Shown in pieces: positions 44,747 through 58,377 of a stretch of 64,000 bases of DNA; the first letter of the stretch is position 1, and each line of letters opens with the position of its first letter. The position numbers and the translations under genes were made by a program. This DNA is from Fratercula arctica (lineage: Eukaryota; Chordata; Aves; Charadriiformes; Alcidae): contig CANTUZ010000001.1 of NCBI GenBank assembly GCA_947846985.1, forward strand, positions 3,324,504-3,388,503, in the 5' to 3' direction. The notes under the pieces were generated by a model. It searched no databases and was not told the origin of the DNA. It saw nothing but the letters and a program-made list of their open reading frames with translations.

Positions 44747-46817
44747 TTAATTAATCAACTCTTAAGAAAGAAAAGCCCAACTGGCTTCTCAACCTCAAGC
44801 CTCAGGACCCTGAATTTAAGACGCCTGTGTCACCTATGGGCTGTGGACAAATGGGTGCTGGTTGCAAAAGTACCTGGGTCATTTTGCTCGCTCAGTTTGA
44901 TCGTGGGTTTCAGGTGAAAGGAAAGAAGAAAATAAATGCTTTAGTCTCAGGACCAGGGGACTCAGAATACATTTCCTAACGGTCTGTTTTCGGAACAGCT
45001 ATTTATATAGGATAACATTTTTATGTATGTGTCCCTGTGCCGGAAAGATTGCGTTCACCTACACAGGTCGCTAATGGGCTTTCCTATGTGAACTGCAAAG
45101 AGCCCTGTATACACAATCCCAAATTCCCAAAGCCACTATATTATTTGTTTAAGACCCAGTTTTGCCAGCAGCTTTGCACAGTATGTCCATTTTTCTTTGT
45201 GTGACAGTCGCCCGTAAGTGCTCGAACTGCTCAAGACTCCCATTTCCCCAGCCCCCCCTCTACCCCCCAGAAACATGTACCTACGAGGAGGAGGTTTTGT
45301 CAGCGTTCTCCAAGGAGAATGTATTTACATGAGGAAATCGCCTGGAATACCTATTGCAGTCCAGCTTGCTGTGCACATGCCCTGATTTCTGTATGAATAG
45401 CTTTTTTCCAAATTACCTTAATTTTTAAAGGGCTGTTGGGAAAATGCGGTTGTTATTAATCAATAGGAGGAGAAGTAGTAAGTTTCAGTAGTAGTAATAC
45501 TCATGACTTTGCAGTAGGCACCTGCTGTGCTTGGAGCTGTGCAAACACACCACAGCAAAGCAAGTCCTACCACGAGACCTTCATATTGCCGATGAGAATT
45601 GAATGGTCAAAAATGAGGGTGTGGAGGAGGAATATGGGAAGAAGGAGACGGTCCCAGTCTGCGTGGTTCTCTTGAGCCCTAAGCAGTTTGTTAAGGTCTC
45701 TTACGACAGGACAACATGCTGGAGAATCATTAAAAAAGGTACAACCACAAGTATCTACTCGTGAGGGCTGCTTGCCCACAATGTTCATCAGGACAGAAGG
45801 ACATAGGAGACAGAGGTCAAAAGGTGGGATAAAGAGTAAGAAACCAAAAGGCTAGTGAGAAAGGATGTATGCATACAGGATATAGGATAAATATGCCCTG
45901 GACTAACCACATGCATATAGGGAGTTATTCAGGAAGAGCTTTAGGAACCTTAAAACCACCCCAAACCTTTGATAGGAGGCAATGTCATGCATAGACAAGC
46001 CCCCAGGCCCTGCTATGTCAAAATGTTTCACTGCGTGTTTAAATCCTCTGAATCTCTATGTGACACATTGTGCTCTAAGTGCTGTGATGAATCAGGGCCA
46101 TCCATTGCTGAAACGTTGCAGGTCTCTGTCTCCTGCTCCTCATGCACACATTAGGTTGTGGGTCTGGTGGCAAAGCAGGGGTGATTTTTAGGCACCTGGG
46201 AAGTGTGAAGCTGCCTGGGTGTGCATATGGAGTTTTTTTTTCACAGGACCCGAGTGCTGAACCAAGGGCTTAAATCTAAAATTTTAGCAATCATTAGCTT
46301 TGCTACTGCTTCTGTGGGTTGAAGGTATTGCCATTTTCATCAGCAGAAGACAACCCAATTCACCATTTTCCACGAGGTTTTCATGAAAGACAACCAGCCA
46401 CACCAGCGTGACAATAAATAAACCAGAGCTGTGATTTTTCCAAAAGCATATAAGCCCCATGGGAAGCAAACGGTTGTTGAGCAAACAACCATCTTCAGCA
46501 TTGCAGCCGGCAAAGACACAGTATATTCGTAGGGTATGGATGTATCCATCCATTATTAGAAGTGGAGGTAGTGGGATGATATTTTCTGGATTGCGTTTCC
46601 TAATTGACCTACTTGACCTAACTGACCTAATTATTAAACTCAAACAAATGTTTGGAAAATCGTCTTCTTGTTAATCTTTAGAAATAACTTTGAGCAGTAT
46701 GAAGAAATTTTTTAGCATGCCAGAAAGGTATCAGGCCGGAAAATAAGGTTTTATTGTCTTCTGTTGCACCAGGTGTGGTAACCTCCAAAACTTGAAACCC
46801 TCCCCAAATCTGCCAGT
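44747..46817. other. Upstream flanking DNA without a recognisable gene
   Basis: Mixed composition. Short frames on both strands show no family similarity. No named repeat is seen before the CR1 at 46818. Confidence 0.4.
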
Positions 46818-46989
46818 GAATCATAGAATTGCCTGGGTTGGAAGGGACCTTTCAGATCATCAAGTCCAACCATCAACCCAACACTGCCCAAACCACCACT
46901 ACCCCATGTCCCTCAGCACCACGTCTGCCCGGCTTTTAAATCCCTCCAGGGATGGTGACTCCACCGCTTCCCTGGGCAGCCTGTTCCAA
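46818..46989 (-). mobile_element. CR1 LINE 3' fragment, minus strand
   Basis: The CR1 tail and terminal block (TCATAGAATTGCCTGGGTTGG and onward) and the start of the ORF2 end region are present up to GGGCAGCCTGTTCCA. There the element breaks off abruptly. Same subfamily style as the 1405 copy. Confidence 0.92.
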
Positions 46990-48546
46990 AAGTCCTTGCA
47001 CGTTACCAGGAGCATGTAAAGTGATGAGACACTTCACAGCAGCACAGGTGAGACTCCCTTCACTCCGATGCAGCTACATCTGTCCCTGGCCTCCAGCGTA
47101 ACTCAGAAGTGAGAGGGAGAGCGAGTCCTGCAACCCCTTGCAAAACTCCTGGTGCCACTGCAGACCTCACCAGACTCACGCTACATAAACCATCCTGCCG
47201 CTGTTGAGAGAGGGATATCGTTCAGGTGTTGAGGAGCTCAACTGGATGTCAACCAACCACATAGACACAAAAAAGGCATATTCCATTACTGATGCCCCAG
47301 GCCCACCCATGCTGCCTTCAGTAACATCATTTATCATTCATTTTTATGCACGTGTCTCCTCACCCTGTCTTCTTCTTCCACCCCGCCCCCCCACAAGAGG
47401 AGAAGACCCTCCGTGGATGACTCGGGATAACATTAAACATATGCAGAACCGGGACCCGAGTGTAAACTCTCCTGGAGCAGGGGGCCGTGCTCCTTTATTT
47501 AAAAAAAATCTCTAAAGCGCTGTGCCAAGTCACGGTACTCTGCAAATATTTATTAATATGACATAGCTATGTATACTGTGGGGTGTGGTATTACGGTTTT
47601 ATCAGTGGGTTTCAAGATGCTGTGTGCTACGAATGAGCTACGAAAGCCATCACACCCCCAGAGGGGTTAGGACAGCACTTCACCCAGCTTTAGTGCGTGT
47701 TCCGCATGTGACAGTCAAAGGAGCCATTTATAAATGTTCTGGAGGGTTGGTTGGTTTTTTTAATTATTTAGCTGGGACTCGTGGCTGGAAGGTGCCAGGA
47801 CATGCGATAGCACGCCCTGCGACAGGATGACATTCCTCCCTTTTGAAGAAGTATTCTGGCCATCTTCAGACGCGGGCTCCAGCTATAAATACAAATAACT
47901 TTGGGCTAGTGACCATTTACTGGGCCGATGCACAACTGGCTCGGCACAGCTCATATATGTAAAAGCAAGTTCCTTTACCTGAAACAGGGTGACCACATCA
48001 ACACTCTGCACCAGGAAACATCTCTCTTAAATCCCCCAAGCCCTGGCCAGACTTTGCTGAGTGTTTTTTTGGTGAGCAATACCGATTAATAATAAATTAT
48101 AGGTCAATGAGAAGGTTTGTGTCCTTGACCCTGTTTAGTTACTAGTTTAAGCAGATCTAAGGTTTTCACTGGGTATCTAAATTTCAATTTCAAGCATTGA
48201 TAGGGACTTCTTTTTTAAGACTCCTCCACCTATTGAAAAAAAAGCCAAATTATTGTCATATGAGTTTTGACTACTCACCCACATACCTTTTCTTCTGACA
48301 GGACGAACAAACAAGGACCATTTGATGTTAAAATCTGCAAAATGCTGAAGAGCAGGAGCATCTATAAAAGCAAGGACCCAGTAACTGAAGTTCCTAAAAT
48401 TAAATCAAAATAGGGCATATACTTAAGAAGTGTTTTCTCTAGACTGCAAGCACTGAAAGTCCTGAAGGGTAAATACATTGGTACAAGACTGGATACAGCC
48501 CATCCTGGTCTGTACGGCATCCAGGAAAAAATGCCACATCTCTGGG
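46990..48546. other. Upstream flanking DNA without a recognisable gene
   Basis: Nothing is identified beyond short frames, including 47204-47515 and 47585-47830 on the plus strand, with no recognised similarity. Confidence 0.4.
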
Positions 48547-49329
48547 AATCACAGAATCACAGAATGGCAGGGTTGGAAGGGACCTCTGGAGACCATCCAG
48601 TCCAACCCCCTGCCAGAGCAGGGTCACCCAGAGCAGGTTGCACAGGAACGCATCCAGGTGGGTTTTGAGTATCTCCAGAGAAGGAGACTCCACCATCTCT
48701 CTGGCAGCCTCAAAGTAAAGAAGTTTTTCCTTGTGTTGAGATGGAACGTCCCATGTTCCCGTTTGTGCCCGTTGCCCCTTGTTCTGTCACCAGGCACCAC
48801 TGAGAAGAGTCTGGCCCCATCCTCGTGCCCCCCGCCCTGTAGCTCTTGCTGAGCATTGATGAGATCCCCTCTCAGTCTGCTCCTCTCCAGGCGGAACAGC
48901 CCCAGGGCTCTCAGCCTTTCCTCAGCACAGAGATGCTCCAGTCCCCTCAGCATCTTTGTAGCTTCCGCTGGACTCTCTCCAGCAGTTCCCTGTCCTTCTG
49001 GAAGCGGGGAGCCCAGAACTGGACCCAGTGCTCCAGATGTGGCCTCACCAGGGCAGAGTAGAGGGGGAGGATGACATCCATTGACATGCTGGCTACACTC
49101 TTTTTAATGCACCCCAGGAGATCATTGGCCTTCTTGGCCGCAAGGGCACATTGCTGCCTCATGGGCAACTTGTTGTCCCCCAGGACTCCCAGGTCTCTGT
49201 CTGCAGAGCTGCTCTCCAGCAGGTCAACCCCCAACCTGTACTGGTGCATGGGGTTATTCCCCCTCAGGTGCAGAACTCCACACTTGCCCTTGTTGAACTT
49301 CATTAGGTTCTGCTCTGCTCAGCTCCCTA
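48547..49329 (-). mobile_element. CR1 LINE, longest fragment in the window, minus strand
   Basis: The 3' tail AATCACAGAATCACAG starts the element at 48547. It extends back to about 49329. On the minus strand, 49303-48950 encodes the region after the reverse transcriptase domain (blocks [28 protein letters not shown] and [16 protein letters not shown]), followed by the usual C-terminus at 48953-48624. A deletion of about 25 bp near 48712 and frame breaks make it non-functional. Same subfamily as 12319 and 62598. Confidence 0.95.
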
Positions 49330-52300
49330 TATGTGCCCAGCCTCTGATATATGGATTTTTTTTAAACATGAGGTTGCTCTGGAGCCAGCCAGGGGATTAA
49401 AATAAGAAGAGGCCTTGGCAAAGACCAAGCAGGGACCAGGGTGCAGAGGAGCAATGTGTGAGCATCTTACGCACCCCACAGCCGTGTGCATGGAGGGGAT
49501 GCAGCTCCGGTTATGTCTCAGTGGTGCCTGGCAGATGTAAGGCAAATAACATAAAAGAGGTTTTTGTCCCAGTCAGAGTGAGGTGAAAGCTCTGTGTTTC
49601 TCCTTCTAATACCGAAACCCTGGTGATGGAGGCCAGATCATACTGAGGCCATATGCAGACTCCTTTGTACCTATAGCATGGACAGCTTTAAAAGGGGATG
49701 AGGCCACCGTTTGTCCTTCCTCTGGCAAACGAGGCCATCCCTGTAAAGCAGCAAGATTGCAGCAAACTGAGATTTCTCTCCCACCAGACGTCTTGCAGAT
49801 TATTGTGTTTTCCAGGGTGAAATGCAAGCCTGAAGCCTCACAGCTCCCCTTTATTCTGCCTCTTTCCTCCCCCCCTTTGCTTAAATAACAGAGATTTTTG
49901 TGCACCACCATCCTGCTTACCTGCCTGTAAAGGGGCAGAATTCAGAGCTGTAGTCACAGCTCCTTTTCCCTAAATTTCAGTGGTGTTTGTCTCCCTCACC
50001 TTGTCTTTGATATCATCACGCATCGACTATGCTGCCAGAGTGCCCAGTCCGTGCCCAGTCCAAGCCACAGCAGAGGCCAACTCTTGTCCCACTGCTCCAT
50101 CCCCGCTCCCATCACCAGCCAGAGGGAAAATCAAAGCAGAGCTTCTCCACTCTTGTGCCATTTGGCCGGAGACCATGCAAGTCTGACCTTCCAGCCCAGG
50201 GACTGAACAGAACATGCTTCTCCTCCGGACCAAAGGTCCCACCCCTACCCCAACACTGCTTTTTAAAGGCCTCTGTCCTAATAAAAACCAGCTGTCAGCT
50301 CCTCTCTCCAAAGCTGAATGATCCCTTCAGGGTGGGGTGATGCTTTCTCTTCCCTACAAAGGAGTCCAGTAACCCCTCCTCTGCTGCGGTGCTGGAGCTG
50401 GAGTCCTTCTTGCAGTGGGGGTGGCTTAGCAGTGGGTGCATAATTAATAACAGTGATTTGCAAGAGTGGAGAGATGGAGACCAACTGGAAAGGATAAAAT
50501 GCCTGAATAGCACTTTTGGAATAGGAGGAATAATGTAAATTGTCCAAGGGAGCATCTGCCATTATGGTCCTGGCTTTGCGAATGCTGACTGAGAGTAAAA
50601 ACACCTCATCTGTGAGTAAGACATTTGTTAGACGTCCCTATTTCTGCCCATTTTTAATCTAGTCCCTGATCCCAACATTTGTTCTGACTCTGGGATGGCA
50701 AGCAGGGACCAGGAGAGAGCGGTGCCAGGTTTTGCTCTGACTCTGGTCTGGGTGGTCTGGGGACCACCTCACTCAAGGCAACATTAGGGCCAGGTTATCC
50801 AAAGGGCTTTTGGAGAGGTTTTCAGCCAAGATTGCCTTGCAGGAGAGAAGATGGCCTTTTTCAAGGCTCAAAGCAGACATCCCTGCTGCTAAAACCCCTG
50901 GGCAGATATTCCAATGGTGTTTGCGTGAACATCCTTCAAAAACAGGATTTTTTGTTGTCTTAGTGGGAGCTGAGCACCTCTGCAAACCCAGCTGTGACCA
51001 CAGAGACTGAACATTTTTGAAGATCCAGACACAGCTTGCTCTGCCAGGGGAACACATTTTCAGATAAGGCGAAACAAAGAAAAACAAAGCAAAACCAAGA
51101 CGGGACATGGGTCTCGTTGGTTGGTTGCAATCCATGGCCCTGAGTGGAGAATGTAGATCCTCCAGACTGGGGAAGGATCCCAAAGCAACCCACAGTGCCC
51201 CATCATAGCCAAGTATTTCTCTTTGCAGCTGTGAGAAAAAGCTGCTTTTTGATAGAGATTGGGACAGCAAGGAAATTAATGGCATAATCATTTTATGACC
51301 TAACTTGACAAGAGCTGGCAAGGTACCAGACAAGGTACCATGCTTTGAAACTCAGTCTGGAACCATTCAGACAAGGGAAACCTCTTCCATATGCACTCTG
51401 CTCTATGTAATCATAAAACATAGGTAACACCAGTCTTTTATATTTTTACCTAAAACTTCATAGGAGTCATTTCATACACCCATCTCACTCACACCTTCCC
51501 TGGCCTGAAGACATAAATTTGAAGCTCCTCTGGACAGCTCAGGTGGGGATAATTTTCAAGCATCCATACCCCATTTAGTCCCCGCTAATACATGGCTCTT
51601 CTCTCAACTCTGGGTGCTAGTTTCTCCTAAAAACCTGCCCACCTGGGTCACAGCTATGGGCACCCAGAGCTGCTCATCTGCTCGGTCTGCTGGGATCACA
51701 TCTTCCAAAAACCTGGTCTCTGGTTTTCTTAGGCATCCTCTAAGACATCCTTAAGACATTCTTAAGACATCCAGCTTGAGTTATCTCCCCTTCCAGTTGG
51801 TTTTATTAAAGAGCGGTCTTCAAGGGGATGCTACGAAAACCTGTCATCCTTTCCCAGGAACACCCAGGCTTGGTTGTTTTGTTCTTATCTAAAACTGCCA
51901 GGAAAACATTGGAGATGAATCCTTTGTGTTGATAGCAGTGATTTTTCCCCCCCCCGAGTGATTTCTCTGTGATCCGCATGTGTTTTCTCCCTGATTTCAC
52001 CCTGAGGGTTCAGTTAGGCTTTCTGCTTACCTACAAACACCCAATTATGGGCTTTGGATCCTCTTCCATGATGGAGTATATCCAAGGTAAAAAACTTTGT
52101 GAAAAAGGTGTTGAGCAAGATGCAGCACTTTTGAGGTTGTAGTATGGATTCAGGGCCTGATTTAGCACTGAATTACTTGGATTTTATTCCAGAGCTGTTC
52201 CAGGGGTTAATTATAGGATGGCATAAAAACACAGGCAGGCATTTGTTCCTTTTGCCTCCTCGCAGTATTGCTGTGCTATCGCTTGGACACCATCCTGCTC

Positions 52301-54149
52301 TTGGAAAACATAGGCTGTTACGTATTGCGTATTCACTTAATTGCATGGAATCTACAGAAAAAATGTTCACGAAAGTATTTTAATTGAGGAAATCTGCAGG
52401 GTAAATATTCATGAAGCTCGTTCTCTCCTCAGCAAAATGCAAGGCAGATTTGGAACCCATTTGTCACTTTGCTCAAAAAGTCGAGGGATTGTAAGGGTGA
52501 GGTAACGGGGAAGAGAAATGGGGTCTTGTTTGAGCCACCTTACCTGGGCGCTTCCCCACAACCCACCAGTGCTGACCTGCATGAAGAAGGAAGGCAAAAT
52601 ACCATTAGACTTTTCCCATGCTGAGCAGCCACAAAAGCATGAAGACAGCATGTAAAATCCCCTCTTCTGATCCCATCTCCATCCCTGGTCCCCACCAAGC
52701 CCTGTGAGATGGGTCAAAGGAGAATTCTGGATACCTCCAGAGGATGTGCCTGGCAGAGGTTGGCTGTGCCGGCATGTCCTATCTGGGATTTTACTGCTGC
52801 TTCATCAACTCGCAGAGGCTTAGGAGCCTGTGTCCTACAGAGGACATCCCACCCCACCTGCCCAACATGCCATTTTCCCTGGAAGTGAGGGTTGTTATGC
52901 TAAATTCAGTAAGAAATAGTGTAACCAAACTACCAGCAGTCCCCAAATCTGGCCTGTAGACTGGGCTATGGGACCGTGGTACACCAGCTTGGTAGAGCCA
53001 CCTTCAACAACCCGTGAGGTTCACCAAGCCGCTGCCAGTTTAGCTGCTGGAGGCACGTGGTGGTGTGGAGGTGGTACTGAGAGTCAGTGTTGGCATGCTG
53101 TCTCTGAAATGTTTGGGATGACAGATGTCGGAGAGAAATGGGTAGGTTAATTTAGGACTTCTCTAATTCCCCACTTGTTTGTGTGCAGTTTCACTGCTTT
53201 TGTCTCCCCTTCCATCCTTCTCCTGGGGACAGTGGACTGTCATGGGTACAAAATCCCTCTTACTACATGCACACAAGTTGCCCGGCACAAAGAAAGGCAG
53301 GGCTCCCAAACACCGCTGCTGCAATATAAATAGTATTCTTTATTTTTAAACACAAAGACATCAGGTCTCCTTGAATTATCCCAATCCATTAGATTGGCAG
53401 CTTCCTAATCCTGCAGGGCAACAAATACCACATCTGGGTGTGCATGTGCTTTGACAGTCATGGTTGGGAAGGACCACACTGTCTATAAACCCATCAAGTC
53501 TGGATGCCATCCCAAAGGATGCACTTGTGGTCACACAGAGGTTGTGAGCTTGACGTTGTAACCATTTTGGGTAGATGCCCTGTCCCTCTCCATGCTGGAG
53601 GTCTGACCCAGCACTTTCTTCTTGCCTTCCAGCCTCTGACTCCGGTCCCCGCTTGACTCGGTGGAAAAGCTCTATTAATAACGGGATACGATCAGATGTG
53701 AAAAGCCAAAGCCTTGATAAACTATAATAATTCATATTCATTGAGGAGCTGATCCTCCTTCTTGACACTCTTTTTATCCTTTCCACAGCTGTGATAACAC
53801 TAAGACTTTATGCTACGAGAATAACCCAGAACTTGATACTTCCATGCAAAAACACAACAGCTTCAATTACTGACTCATCCTAATTCTCTGCGGGACAACT
53901 TCTATATTTTTCCACTTTTTTAAAACATGTTGTGCTACCCCTTTCTTCTGGTCTTCTTCTCTTCAGCACAAAAAGAGCACACAACTGTTCTTCGGGTGTT
54001 GTTTTGTTTTCTTGCTTTTGGGGTGTTTTTTTTTGAACTAGGCAAAGTGAAATGGGCAAGGGGAAGGAGAATGCCAGAATGCATTAAGGCAGACACTGGA
54101 ATGGCAAGCCAGCAGTTATCCAAGTACATGTGGCAGAAAACATCTCTGA
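49330..54149. other. Upstream flanking DNA without a recognisable gene
   Basis: Several short frames (for example 50773-51333 and 53376-53786, both minus) have no recognised domains. A small tandem of TTAAGACATCC-like units (about three copies) lies near 51738-51772. Confidence 0.4.
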
Positions 54150-54184
54150 ATAAACAATAATAATAAAATAATAATAATAATAAA
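54150..54184. repeat. (AAT)n trinucleotide microsatellite
   Basis: A run of ATA/AAT units with one AAAA interruption. Confidence 0.85.
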
Positions 54185-54807
54185 AGCAGCAGAAAGCACT
54201 CTCCCATCCAACCAGGCCAAAAAAATAAAGCTTTGGCAAGGAACAATCTGAGAAAGTGTCTGAAGAGCTGGAAGTAGGTTCTGTATCATACAGAAGAGCC
54301 AAAAATGTGTTTGGCCACAAACAGCGCATGATGCATTGCAAAACGTTTCACGAGGAGATATTTAGAGGGTGGGATGGTTGGCATGGAGAGGAAAGGGGGG
54401 AGGGAGGCATCGCTGCGGGAGGAATATCTTTGGCCTTCAAACAACAGCCACTAAAATATCGCGAATGCTCTGCCTCCCCAGAGGTGCCAAGGGTTGAAAG
54501 TTTCGTGCAGAATGGCTTTCACGGGATAACGTAATCTCATTTAAAATTATTTTTTAGCTGCCCCTTTCCTAGTGAGAAGGAAAAGCCCAAAGATAGGGCC
54601 TGATGCGGGGATGTCAGTAGGCTTTGGATTAATGGGTTTTGGATTGGACCCACGGTGTAAGAGACAGTGCTCCAATCTAGCCATAAATAAAGTGGCTTCC
54701 ATTAACGTTTATATTTGCTTTAATTTATTTAACCGAGAAAGTCAGCAGAGGCCCATAGGTCTCGGTATTAAGAATGAGCTGGCCAAGACAGCAGCAGATA
54801 AAGCTTG

Positions 54808-54840
54808 CACCAGCGTAAATCAAAGCTTCCATAAGTCATA
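54808..54840. repeat. Possible half-copy of the palindromic MITE-like repeat
   Basis: CACCAGCGTAAATCAAAGC, then TTCCATAAGTCA, resembles one arm plus centre of the family seen at 7069 and 13457. The other arm is not found. Weak evidence. Confidence 0.3.
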
Positions 54841-57800
54841 CTCAAGAAACCATGGGTGAGTAAGGCAATAAAATGTGACCATTGTTTCTTTATTGTATCA
54901 TTCTCGGCTTTCGCTTTCTGCCGGAGCCAAACACCATTTCTGCTCCGTCTTTTTAAGAGGACTTGGAGAGGATGGACCAAACTCGTTGCAAACCCAGGAT
55001 GTAGAGCAGGAGTTCAGAAGCTGGGATTTGTAAGCAGCTCACAAATGCTTTGCCGCCCCTGATGGCTGGATAATAATAATAAAGATGAGATCCAGAAGCT
55101 TTATTATCATTTTTTTTTTCCTACTTAAATGTCGGAAAAGGTTGTGCCTCCACCTTGTTAGATCCACACCGTGAAAAATCGCTGCAATCCAGCGTTGCTT
55201 TGCCCAATATAATTTCAATTTACCCACATATAGACAGCCTGGAAATGGATACGTTTAATTTTCCCCATCTCAGGGGTGCAAAGAACTGGCACGAGTTCCA
55301 TGGAGGGGCCAGTTTAGCATCTCGCCTGCCTCTACACGGGACTGCAGAGACACCGCGGATGCTGTTTTGCACCGGGGAGGAGATTTAATCCTTTAAAGTT
55401 CACCTTGGCAAGCAGCCCTTTTCCCATCCAGTCATTGCACCCACCTCCTCAGACCTTTTGGGGCTACCAAGCGCACTTCAGACGCCTTTTTTTTTTTTCC
55501 TTTTATAATACCCTGCAGGACGGTACCAGTTTACGACTGTATTACGGTGATGCTGTTCCTGCTACTACAATCATGGCTCTGTCATGATTTCCATTATAAA
55601 CCTTGGACTGGATTTTTTTGGGGTATTTTTTTTTTCTTTTTCTGGGGTCTATAATTTGATCGTAAAAACTCATGCTGGGCTGAAATTCAGCTGCCAGGTC
55701 TTGGTTGGATACCGAATCTGATTTAACCCTGAGGATGCTGAACTGTTTTCAGGTAGATAAGAGCTTTGATGCACTGAGCATGCCAAGGCGTAGGAGACGG
55801 GTCCTTAGGGGCAGCAAGGAGGACTGGTCCACTTTGGTTTGGAGTATCTGGGGACCAAGATGCCGGGAAAACCCAGCTGGGCAATGCCACATCCCACCTG
55901 CCATGGTCTCCTCGGCATCTCTTGGGCTACAGGTTGATGTGCTTTATTCCTTCGATTGACATCTTTATTCCCCATCCTCATGGGTGTCTCATGTTTGGTC
56001 CATACTTGAGCTCTTCATGCTGAATTTCTTAATGCATTTAATGCATACTTTCATACAAAAACCCACACTCATTAAGTTTTACCAGACGTATGTCACTCAG
56101 AAGCACCTTGTCCCCCTTGCTCTACATCTTGCTGAATCAGACCTTTGATCAGTAATTGTTTTCCAAGCCCTCCTCCAGAGAGGCTGAGTTTTTCCCAAAG
56201 GACCACTTAAGTTCAAGTGGTTTTCAGGTTTGACAGCAGCTCCAGCCCCCCAGAAACCACTGGTTCCTGGGGTCAAACTCATCCATTCAGTGGCTCAGAT
56301 GTGCCACCAGCTCAGAAAGGTCTCCAGTTGTTTCCTCAAGGAGAAACCAAGGTGAGGACTCAGTAGAGCTGAGCACAGCACAGACACAGCTGTGTCGTGG
56401 TCAAGGATTTAATCAGGGTAGGGTGAAGAAATATCTGCCAGCAGGACACTGCATCAGCAAAGGCAGAATGGAAACCACTGGTGTATCAACTGCCCACGGA
56501 TTCCAGTTCCAGTTCAGCCCACCTTCTTTAGGAAAGGCTGGAAATAAACCTTTTCTGGAGTGGTGCCTCCTTCTTTCTCATTTTTTATCTCAACACAATT
56601 CTTTACACCTAAGCACCCAGGTTTAGATACAGCTAAAACAGTGTGAGGTGGATTCTGTTGGCAGTGGATGAGCTTTGCTTCCATGGATGCTGCTGCTCGG
56701 GGATGCTCTGTAGGTCACCCATTGCGTTGATGCAGCTCTGCCCATAAAAGCTGGTGGTGTTCAAGCTCTAAAGAGCAGAGCAGATGGCTCAGTGGCTGGG
56801 ATGCTACAGGGCACCTCTAGCAAAGCTTCCAGTCCCAGATCCATCCCTGATCCAGTCTGTTCCCCTCTAGAACCTGTTTCTCTCTCCCCACTGTCGAGGG
56901 ATGGAGCAGAAGGAGAAAACACAATTAATTAAAGCAATGCGGCACAAAAACGGGACACCATGTCCTCATCTGGAAAGAGGATGTAATAGCACTTTCCTAG
57001 CCTGCAGGGGCACAAGGAGATGCCGTTAAAGACTTTTGCGTTGATCAAATACTTCAGCCATAAGGGGTCTCCTGGGAGATTAAAATTGATGGGATGAGGT
57101 ATCATGGCTGTACAAACCTCTAATCTATCAAAGCAATAATCTATGGAAGAAAGATACTTTACAACGCACTTACACAGCAGATGGTAAGTGACTTATGATG
57201 TATTCTACCCATCGTCTGCAGGAAAACAGTATTAATAAAATATGCTGACATGACAGATTAATAGCTCAGAACTGCGGTCCAGAAGAGGTTAGGTCTAGCC
57301 TAGGCTTCCTCTGGGGTTTTTAACAATAAAGAATTAAGCAAATGCTACAAACTGAAGATTATGTGCACGCAATATTAAAGCAAGGCTTTGATCTGGATGG
57401 AGACTCGATGTTTGTTGCGCTGCTGTGACACCATCATAACTGTGCATGGTTTACAAATACAGTGCGGCTCTTTCTTGCTGCTCATGCTGCCAACCCATCC
57501 CAGGGTCTAAGAAGACAGATGTGCTCCTTTGGCTTGGGCAGCACTGAGGGCCTGATCCTTCACATCCTTCCCACCTCCCAGCCTTGGGGAAAAAAACCTT
57601 AAATCAAAAAAAGGGTTGAAAAGGGGTGGTGTTTTGGGTTTTTTTACTTTTTGGAAGAGAAACACAAAGTCCTGCTGGAGCTCATCGCTGTTGAGCAATT
57701 TGATGGGTTCGATCCTGGTTTAGAAATGGAGATGCTGGGATTGCATTCCCCACTCCAACAGTGACCGAGGGCTGTTGCCAGGCCCGTGATTTCACCCCAT

Positions 57801-58289
57801 GTCCCTATTCCTCTCCTTGACCTTCCTGTTCTGACTCCAACTCTTTGGGACAGAGCCTTGGGGGAGGTGAAGGAAGGGGGGTTGTTCACGACAGATAGCT
57901 TTAAGCACTTCTCGTAATTGTTTGACATCCTTTGGATCTTCCACAGTCAGTGGAGGGAGGGAGGATCTCCAAAGGACAACTAGGAGCCCTGGAGCTGAGG
58001 TCAGAGCCAGCATTTTGGTTGGGAGCTGCTGTATTTCATGCGATGGTTGGTACCATCCAGCCGTAAACACAGAAGGTTTGATTCATCTCACCCTTCTTCA
58101 GCCTTCCTGAAGGTGGGTGTCTAATCCACATATCAGTGGGACCAAGCTGGGTAGAGATGCAGTTCTCACCACAGCTGCACCAGCAAAACCACTTCATCTT
58201 ACCAGTATCAGTTCTTTTCTTCTTCTAATATCAAGCTCTTTTGTCAAAGTAACTGCGTCCATGTTGGAGTGACTGACCTACTGTCAATA
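54841..58289. other. Upstream flanking DNA without a recognisable gene
   Basis: Some CpG-containing, AT/GC-mixed sequence. Short frames only. No named repeat is seen until the CR1 end at 58290. Confidence 0.4.
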
Positions 58290-58375
58290 CAGAAAGGACA
58301 TGGTTTAGTGGTGGGCTTGGTAGTGTTAGGTTAATGGTTGGACTCCATGATCTTAAGGGTCTTTTCCAACCAGAA
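58290..58375 (+). mobile_element. CR1 LINE 3' end, plus strand
   Basis: Terminal CR1 block ACATGGTTTAGTGGTGGGC, then GGTTAATGGTTGGACTCC and GGTCTTTTCCAACC, running straight into the GGAA array at 58378. The usual ATTCTATG tail is missing, replaced by the array. Confidence 0.85.
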
Positions 58376-58377
58376 AC

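Noticed and set aside
53376..53786. Minus-strand frame of 136 codons
   Set aside because: No similarity recognised and no supporting context.
57700..57725. tRNA-like B box (GGGTTCGATCCTGG)
   Set aside because: No matching A box or cloverleaf arms at the right distance. Isolated chance match.
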